Shown: positions 56,694 to 64,000 of the stretch, piece after piece
Layout: each line of letters opens with the position of its first letter
Numbering within the stretch: the first letter of the stretch is position 1
Assembly: GCA_030533445.1 (NCBI GenBank)
Contig: CM060072.1
Span: 14,967,767-15,031,766 of the forward strand
Direction of reading: 5' to 3'
DNA from: Cyprinodon diabolis
Lineage: Eukaryota; Chordata; Actinopteri; Cyprinodontiformes; Cyprinodontidae
Length of the DNA stretch: 64,000 bases
Position numbers and translations under genes: made by a program
The notes under the pieces: generated by a model
What the model was told of the DNA's origin: nothing
The model's input: the letters and a program-made list of their open reading frames with translations, nothing else
Databases searched by the model: none

Positions 56694-58050
56694 ATAACAT
56701 TAGACTTTATGAAAATAGCCCTGGTGTAGGTACCAGATCTGCTCAGGCCCTGTGCCTGCAGGGGATTTTACACTGTTTGATTGGCTGAATGTTGCCACTG
56801 TGACGTAGGTATATTGTAGTTGGTCTGGACAACAACCACTGCACCCGACAACGACAACAATCCGCTATATGGAGGCAAACATAGACATATAAATAATATT
56901 ATTTTGTGGCTTGGGGTGTTGCATCCACTTGGATCCGGCATTCTAGCAGACCAATATGACTGTGAAAATCGGGTCCCAGAGTCATATTTCTTTGTGTGCA
57001 TATAAATAGCATCCTTACTGAAATGCTGATGTTTTAACTTCATCTCTCTCAGTCACCCTCGTGAACTTCTTTGCAACCATATGGCTGTATTTACGCAGGG
57101 GTGCAAAATCCAGCAGTAAACTTAATTATCTTTGTGTTCTCCCTGATGTTTCAGCCGTAAACAGCAAAACATGAGCATGAATATATTAAACACTTTTTAA
57201 GAGTAAATTTTTAAATAAGCTGTTATAATTTCAAGAGGATGCTTTTAAATATAAAGTTTAAAGGTAATGTATATTTAAGTTTCTTGCACGAGGATCATAT
57301 TTCTTTGTTGAAATTTTACATCAAATATTACACTAAAACTGTAATTGATAGTTTTGTAGCAGTTTTAAAGCTTGCATAATTTTTTATTCTTGGGGGTTAT
57401 CAATGCAATGTCTTTCATGGGCCCAAAATCCTATGCATGAGCTGTCTGATCGTGCCTGGTGAGCATCTCCAATGGGCCGGGCAAAAATAAGGTGTTTTCC
57501 GTGGTATTGTATGCACTCATGCAGATTGCCTTTTTTGTAGATTGTTTTTTTTTTTTCTTTTTTTTTTAATATATTTTTTTGTCCAAACCATTTTTTTTTA
57601 TAAGAGAATGCCAAGTGCCCCATCAGAGAAATTACAAAAGGATGTTGAACATGGCTATTCCTTTGATGAGAGAGGTTTAATCAGATAATGTGGCTTTATG
57701 TGTTTAATTGTTTAGGCCTGCTAGTATTATTTTGAGCATATGTAGGTTAAAGGCAAACCACATAAAATAATAAAAAGTACCAAATTATTCCATTTAAAAA
57801 TTGAGTTGTTTAGTCATTCCACTCTCAAAAAATCTAATTGGTTGAATAAATCATTAACATCATTTATTTAACAATCATATGTAGTACATTTAATATTCAG
57901 GTCAGAAATGTGTTTGATTTGTTTCATATCTAAACTGAAACCCTAAAACCATATAAATTTGCTTTGCTCGACTGGCCACACCCTCAGCAAAAGAATATAA
58001 TCTAAAAACAAATCAATCAATGCTTGATGGGCATGATCTAAAATGCAAAA
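56694..58050. other. AT-rich intergenic DNA
   Basis: Poly(T) runs at 57543-57600. No gene or element end recognised. Confidence 0.45.
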
Positions 58051-58149
58051 GTGTAGAGCAGGAAAGGCTTGTTTTACACCCTTCAAATGGGAGGAAGAAC
58101 CCACCCCTCCCAGCTGACTGGTAGGCTATCAAGGAGCTTTAATGCATCT

Positions 58150-58530
58150 GCAGCTCTTCATTCACATGCTGAGAGGAGCAGTGGGTCACCACCAGAGGAG
58201 GAGACTTTTTTTTTCTTGCAGGGAAAAAAAAAACAAAGCAAAAGAAACAGCCAGCCCCATTTTTAATCGCATTTCGTCCCAGTTTCTTCTCTCTTTGATG
58301 CACACTGAGGGATTCTCCAGCTACCTGTAAACGTTAATGTGGGTAAAGTGCTGCCCTGGATGCAGACTGAGAGGATTGCGGCAATCCAAAGCAACTTGAA
58401 TGATCGGCTTTCAGCAGCAGCAGCAGCAGCAGCAGCAGCCTCTCATTGTATGAAATGCGTCACCGCGATCCGGTTCACACATTTCATCTCTTAACTCACG
58501 GATTGTTTTATTCGCCATCTGCTTCATCGG
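58150..58530 (+). promoter_or_regulatory. probable 5' UTR exon of the C11orf87-like gene
   Basis: Ends at a good donor (catcgg/gtaaga, 58530/58531) matched by an acceptor (ctttccggtgcag) at 58882, giving a 352-bp intron before the coding exon. The start is not defined; no clear TATA box is seen. Contains the (CAG)9 tract. Confidence 0.45.
58412..58439 (+). repeat. (CAG)9 tract
   Basis: Nine CAG units plus C, inside the probable 5' UTR exon and not in a coding frame that can be supported. Confidence 0.95.
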
Positions 58531-58991
58531 GTAAGAATACATGTTTTTTTATTTACATTTATTACCTAAAATGTGTTTGTAACCAGTGCAGACGTTATCC
58601 AATGCGTAAAGCAGATTTTATCGTTTTAAAACGCTGCAGGAATTGATAATCTTGCAGGCCTATTTATTACAATATAAGATTATGGTTTCTTCTTTTAGGT
58701 CTCCACACCTTACTGGACTCATTTTTATTAATTATATTGGGGTAATCGGACAGAGAGAGAGAGAAATGGGCGCACGTTAATTGGATCATTCAATCTAATT
58801 TAACCAGGAGCAGGTGGAACGAATATTTGGAGTGTTTTGGGATCTGGATCAGGGAGTCACATGTATCTTCTTTCCGGTGCAGGTAACCACATGCGCGCGC
58901 CGGTGTCCCCGCGCTGATCCCAGAGAGCACGAAGGGTATCAGGGGTCAGTGAGACAGGAGAGCTCGGGGCGGGGGAAACAAGTAGGACCGG

Positions 58992-59390
58992 ATGGCGTCT
59001 AGAACCGCCGAGGCCTCTGGGCTGATGGCGCCTCCGCAACGCTGCCACGGAGGGCTCCACGCCAGCAACGGCACCTGCGCGGAGCAGCTCAGCATCTTCC
59101 CGCCGCTCTCTTCCACCCTCGCGCTCCTCGTGCTGGTGGCGGTGCTCGTGGGGATCATCCTCGTTTCCCTAGCAATGTTCCACTTCCACAAGAGGAAGCT
59201 CCGGAACAGGAAGATCCAGCGCGCGCAGGAGGAATACGAACGCGACAGTCGTAGCCCCTCACGCGCTGCTCCGCGCCCCGGGGAACACGCGAGGCCGTGC
59301 GTCATCGTGCGACCGGTGCGGCGTGATGAGAAGCCCTCCACCCAGAGCGTGGACAGCGAGGACAAACAGACAGTTCCTCTTGACTGTTAA
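58992..59390 (+). CDS. C11orf87-like neuronal integral membrane protein
   Basis: A 132-residue single-exon frame starting MASRTAEASG in a good context (ggATGG). Residues 1-38 form a short outer segment with a glycosylation sequon (Asn26-Gly-Thr). Residues about 40-62 are a strongly hydrophobic helix (STLALLVLVAVLVGIILVSL). The basic juxtamembrane block FHFHKRKLRNRKIQRAQEEY (63-82), continuing ERD, matches the conserved HKRxxxxRKxQRAQEEYERD region of human C11orf87. The tail ends DKQTVPLDC. It is shorter than the human protein (about 197 aa), mainly in the cytoplasmic tail. Function in the family is poorly known; brain expression is reported for the human gene. The upstream UTR exon and high local GC fit a real gene start. 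Could alternatively be a paralogue in the same family. Confidence 0.82.
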   Translation: MASRTAEASGLMAPPQRCHGGLHASNGTCAEQLSIFPPLSSTLALLVLVAVLVGIILVSLAMFHFHKRKLRNRKIQRAQEEYERDSRSPSRAAPRPGEHARPCVIVRPVRRDEKPSTQSVDSEDKQTVPLDC

Positions 59391-59421
59391 CTCCGAGAAA
59401 CTTCAGGGAACGAGACTGTGG

Positions 59422-59427
59422 AATAAA
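59422..59427 (+). terminator. AATAAA downstream of the C11orf87-like gene
   Basis: Lies 32 bases past the stop codon. Denser signals occur at 61850-61890, so a long 3' UTR is equally possible. Confidence 0.35.
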
Positions 59428-59929
59428 CTGGAAAAGCAATAAGGCACAAAGAACCCCCCTCCCCCCAATCATCGCTGCTTGTAGGTGACTTAGATACATT
59501 AGGGATAGATAGCAGAATACTGAGCAGATTAATAGATATAACACTGCAGTGACGTGCAGCAAACTTTCATTTCAGCATTTCACTATTTAAAGGCCAGACT
59601 ACAACAGCATTACACCAAGCAGATCTGGGTATGGGTTTATCTGAAGCCTGAGGTTCATCATGAGTCAATCAAGATCATCAAGAAGATGGATGTTTTAAAT
59701 GGATCCAGTTAAGGATCCCATCAGATACAATGGAAAAGAGGACAAATCAATACTGAAGTGTGGAAAGAAGACTAAGGCCCATCAAGGAAGATGATGCGCT
59801 GGATTAAACTATGTACAACCGGAATGGTACCTAAAACAATTGAACTGAATCGGGCTGTATATGAAATGTTTTGTTATGGACAAGTTTTGTATAGCACTGT
59901 AAGATTACCTTAGCTGTTAGTTGGTATTA

Positions 59930-60990
59930 TTAAATGTTTTCGAAAGAGAAAAGAACGGAGAACGGATAGTAAAGAGGCATGAAGACAATGAGTGGGATAG
60001 AAAGTTGTCCTTATGAGACGCTGAGCAGATTGGGGGGGGGGGGGGGGGAGTGGGATGAGATCTGATAAGTGTGATAAGATTTATAAGATGAGAAAGGGAT
60101 TTATAATAAAGCATGTGCTAGCTGTGGGAGGTAGGTGATGAGAATGATTATGAGGTTGGAAGAGAATTCGTAGGTTGCGAAGAGGTCATGACCAGGCAGA
60201 GAGGGGCTTACTTATGTGACAGTGGGATCATAGATGTACGGTTATTAGCAGGTTGTGAAGAAGTCTTAAGTACACAGAAGGCTGAGTAGGATAAGACAGT
60301 CATAATGAGGCATTAGGAAGATTACTGGGATGTGCAGGAAGTCATAAATTAGGATAAAATGAATAAAAGTCATTATAAGACACAAGGATACTGACCGAAA
60401 TAAGAGGTCATGACAAAGCATCAGGAGGATGAGGGGTGCCATAATGAGGCACTGAGGGGATGAATGGGATTCGTAGAGAAGGGAGGTGATTGTAAGAGGA
60501 CCATAATGTCTGATAAGGAGAATGAGTGGGATGTGAAGGGGGTACCAAGATTAATAAAACAATAGAAAATGAAGGGGTTGAGGAAGATGAGTGGAATTAA
60601 CAGTTTTTATGAATAAGAAATGAGAACTATAGGGCATTAAGAAGGGATGAATTAGATCAACCGAGAGGGTGGAGATGGATGAGTGGAAACAAGGGTGTAT
60701 AGAGGGATGAGGATAAATGATAGGGACTAAGTGGTAGAAGGTTGAAGAATGAGGGCAAATAGGAGTAGTAAGATGAGAAGGGCTATTAATAAAGAGCATT
60801 GGTGGGATGAGAAGTAGGCTATTAGTGGGAGAAAATGGGGTTGTAGTAGGTGATTGGGAGGGCAAGTGGAATGTAAAGGGGTCATAATGTGGAATTTGTT
60901 AGGTTGGAGATTAAAGGGTTAATATTAAAAGGTGAGGAAGATTAGTGGCAGGATGGGCTGGGTGAGAAGAGGGAGTGGATTTAATAGCAT
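59930..60990 (+). repeat. diverged purine-rich minisatellite
   Basis: Variants of gtcataatgaggca, ctgagg(a)gaatga and gtgggatgtgaagg recur roughly every 50-70 bp for about a kilobase. Copies are heavily diverged, implying age. A run of 17 G (60032-60048) lies inside. On the minus strand the array opens a Pro/Ser/Thr-rich frame that is an artefact. Confidence 0.7.
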
Positions 60991-61986
60991 GAGACAGGCA
61001 TTTGCAAAAAGGCTTACCATCTGAAAAGAAGGCTAACCAGGTCATTCAATGGGTTGCTGAAGTGTTGTCCTGCTGCTGAATCTTAGTTAACACATTATCT
61101 TTCATCTAGGAAGCTGGTAACTCCTTTTAAAAATGTAAGTATTTGCCTGCATATTTCATTTTAGGACCTTTCTTCTCCTGCCCTGCCTCTTTTAAACTTC
61201 AACGATGTTAAAACTTAAAATCATTGTCTGGATTTGACACATGGTTGTGTTAAATTATTAAGTTGTTGAAACAACTCAGATCTCCGTGGCTCGCTGACCT
61301 TCCTTGGCATGCCCTCTGACACACTACAGTATGTAGTTAGACTATAATGGATGTTGTGGTGCTGTTAGGCAGTGCAAAGCTGCATATATGCTATAGAAAT
61401 GGCTTATTTGTTTGCATAGTATTTTTTTCCTTCAATTAAGTGACTTATAAATTTGCATAAATTACTGTCCTCCAATGTCTTTTAGACATCTGGGTAGCTT
61501 TAGCTAGCTTGACAGGATGCAAGACATTTTGCTGTAGTTATGCACACAAACCTTTTTTCCTTAAATTGTCATATAGACCAATAAGTTTTAGTGCTTATAC
61601 CGTATTTAGATATTTGCGTATTTCTAATGTATTCTGTCATGTATTATATTGAGAAATCTTCCAGCAGAGGCTTTGGGTTGAAGCCAGTATTTTTTTGATC
61701 CTTTATATTACATCATTGTGAGCCTGATTAAATTCCTGTCATTTATTATAAAAAAAATCATTGTAATTTGTATGCCACTATGCGAGCTGGAATGTTTTGC
61801 AGTAACATCTTTCTGGAAGTTCATATAATCTGCCTTATCGGAGAAAACTCTGTAATAATAAAAACTTTATAAATAAATGCGTAATAAATCAATGCTTCGA
61901 CTTTGTTTTTTTGCCAAAACAAAATATATTTCTCAACATACAGAGCCAGGAAAAAGTATAAAAAAACACATTATATTCTTTTCTTT
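60991..61986. other. possible 3' UTR / intergenic DNA
   Basis: AT-rich; polyadenylation-type signals cluster at 61850-61890 (taataaaaac, aataaatgcgtaataaatca). If the C11orf87-like 3' UTR is long it could end here. Confidence 0.35.
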
Positions 61987-62240
61987 AGGGATGTCCCTAT
62001 CCAATATTGATAGCGGAAATCGATTCGATTTTAGACAAAAAATTGAATATTGAACTGTATTGGTTTATATATTGATTTAGAATATTTTGTTTAAACCCTC
62101 TGTAACCTATTGGCTATTGTTCTCTGATTAATATTACTATTACAAACTTTTATAACATTCCACTCCACAAAATGAGTAATAAAAGTATTCATGATTCATG
62201 CTAATATCCTATTGGGTCAATACTGGTAGTGGTCAATACT
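61987..62240. mobile_element. hAT-like repeat remnant
   Basis: The left end tagggatgtccctatccaat with gatagcggaaatcgattc resembles the 12350 and 20 kb hAT families. The right part has caatactggtagtgg. No intact right end or duplication. Confidence 0.4.
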
Positions 62241-62419
62241 CATAATTACGATACCACATGAAGGCAGCATAACTACATGAAAACTATGCTTACCATGTCA
62301 AATTTCTTTGTAGTTTGGCAGAACTCCCAGATACTCCTTTAATACAAGTGTTTACCTGACCTCCTTCTTGCAATGAATCATGTTTTTAATCTCAAGTAAA
62401 ATCAAAACTAATATTGGGT

Positions 62420-62575
62420 ATCTTGACTTTCTTCCACAAACCAAAAACATGACTGTTATGTTTATTTGTCTCTATAAATGGCCTTAGTTAACCTGTATGG
62501 CCTTATCATTGCCTCTCATCCAGAGATTTTCCATTTAACCTGTGCACAAAAGCACCCTTAAAAAATTAATGGATG
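62420..62575 (+). repeat. decayed fragment of the ggatggat family
   Basis: Keeps cttccacaaaccaaaaacat, gactgttatgtttatttgtc and aattaatggatgaatt. Confidence 0.4.
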
Positions 62576-62798
62576 AATTAAGAAAAAATATGTAAAGAAA
62601 ATATATATCTCATTAAAGTAGGTGGTGTCACGTGGTATAATTTACAGAACTGCCTGAATAGGTGTTGATTACATTAACAAACTCTCCAAGAGTGTATTAT
62701 TGATCTACCTCAATGATACTTGCTCTGGGATTCATGTCCAAGGGTCGCTGAAGCATGTAAACTACATTCACTAAAAGCTTTGCTTGCTGAATATAGAA

Positions 62799-63116
62799 TC
62801 AGGGCAGCAGAGACATGATGAGCAAAGACACCTGAGCAGACTCTATCAATCCTTCCATGTGATTTATTGACATGAAGGTTGAATGCTGCCTTTCTAAATG
62901 CAACGTCTCCATGTAATGAAGCCAAATCGTGTCCTTTGGGAGGGTCAGAGGAAGAGAGTCTGCATCTGTCGGTATGTTGGCCAAGATCCAGGACATCGTG
63001 TTCCTAATTGTTCCAACAAAAAAAGGGTCTGAGAATATGAAGTGGACTTTGGCGAAGCGCCATTTAGCCCTGGACGACGCTCTGATAGCCCACTCTCGTT
63101 TCATTGGCATAAGCAC
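62799..63116 (-). other. unidentified 105-codon open frame
   Basis: Minus-strand frame starting MLMPMKREWAIRASSRAKWR, with WILANIPTDADSLPLTLP and HLERQHSTFMSINHMEG. Its composition is more protein-like than neighbouring frames and it lies in a GC-richer patch (62930-63080). No family recognised; it may be a fragment of a transposon gene or a chance frame. Confidence 0.25.
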
Positions 63117-63129
63117 AACAAAATGAAAC

Positions 63130-63484
63130 CACTTTTTTCCCCATTCAGGGAAAGAAAGTTAACTAATGTATTTATGTTTCAGCACACTATCTCTTTAGAG
63201 CAAATTTTAGATTAAAGTAAAAAACAATACGTTTTCACAATAAAGGAAATCGTAGTTAACAGAAACAGACATCAGCATTGTGAAATGTCTAATCAGTTAG
63301 TAAGAATAGTTTTTTAAATAATTGCATTGTTTCCTGCCATCATTTGAAAAGATATTTATTCGATCTGATTGTGAAACTGTTTAGTCTGATAAAGATGAGG
63401 TATGATGTACTTCATTTAGGTGACCTGCTGCTTCCTGTTTGAATATGGTGTGAGACATGAAAATCTGGCTGCCCCGCAGTGGGA
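63130..63484. other. no feature seen
   Basis: AT-rich DNA without recognised elements. Confidence 0.45.
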
Positions 63485-64000
63485 AATATGGATTTGAGTG
63501 ATAACAGAGGGAATTTATGGATGAGTATATGAACAGACACAGTTACATATGACTCTGTAGGAAAAGGTTAATAGCTAAGGGTGTAAGTGAATAGCTAGGA
63601 AAAATGGGCGAGAGGTTACACTTTGTCACGTCCAGCCAAAGTCAGCCCCCAGGAAATAGGAGAGGAATGGTAGAATATTGGTGCTGTCAAATGATGGCGA
63701 ACACACAGTAAATAAGAGGTTTAGAAAGGATAAGAGGTTACAAATGAACAGAGCTCAGCGGCAAGTGGTCGGTTATTATATATAAGTGAGTCGGAATCAA
63801 TCAAGGTCAGAAGATAGGAAAACGTGGAAGTCAGTGGCTTGGAATGGTTAAGGGTCAATACACTGAAAGTAATGGAGATCAATGCTTTGGATTGGATGGT
63901 GACTAGAGATTAATGGTCCAAAGGATGGAAATGGATGAAGGTCAGTGGCTCTATATGATGGAAGTAAATCTTTAGTTGTGAATGAAAGTCAACAGCTGGA
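63485..64000 (+). repeat. second diverged minisatellite
   Basis: Irregular repeats of a roughly 35-45-bp theme (gtcagtggcttggaatgg, gatcaatgctttggattgga, gaaggtcagtggctctatatg) running to the window end. Confidence 0.55.

Noticed and set aside
60551..60865. 104-codon Pro/Ser/Thr-rich minus-strand frame
   Set aside because: Antisense of the diverged purine-rich minisatellite.

Overview
The window is nuclear DNA of a ray-finned (teleost) fish. The evidence is an AT-rich, intron-containing, repeat-dense sequence. It has Tc1/mariner, hAT, L2-like LINE and tRNA-SINE families of the kinds usual in teleosts, and two genes whose conceptual proteins match vertebrate families. The species cannot be read from the sequence; a percomorph-type teleost is an inference. 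There are no bacterial operons, CRISPR arrays or phage genes.

Protein-coding content is sparse. On the minus strand, 7.5-25.9 kb is the complete seven-exon psmg1 gene (proteasome assembly chaperone 1, PAC1). All exon phases and splice sites fit, giving a 279-residue protein. About 1.6 kb beyond its 3' end is an orphan 58-codon open exon (5771-5944, minus) with a strong splice donor, which I could not assign. On the plus strand, 58.2-59.4 kb holds a small single-pass membrane protein gene of the C11orf87 (neuronal integral membrane protein) family, with a probable untranslated first exon containing a (CAG)9 tract.

Everything else is intergenic or intronic DNA dominated by mobile elements. Region by region: 0-7 kb has a possible LTR remnant, a 106-bp hairpin, a Tc1/mariner copy with DD36E spacing, a SINE, and a TIR element carrying a nested hAT. 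7.5-26 kb (psmg1 introns) has a 401-bp higher-order GA-rich repeat, two hAT MITEs, a Tc1-like element with an uninterrupted 343-codon transposase, a 537-bp element that is mostly inverted repeat, and a Tc1 element inside a hAT inside an older repeat. 27-33 kb has (TA)n arrays, two adjacent large palindromes and two L2-like LINEs. 33-58 kb holds decayed Tc1, LINE and SINE pieces and long unique DNA. 59.4-64 kb holds the probable 3' UTR/flank of the C11orf87-like gene and two diverged minisatellites.

The two recognised genes show no functional link. The main interest is the layered insertion history, which can be dated relatively from target-site duplications and one preserved empty site. I saw no convincing new multigene system; the best candidates for a second look are the hairpin-forming loci, the intact Tc1 transposase, the DD36E element and the unassigned exon.
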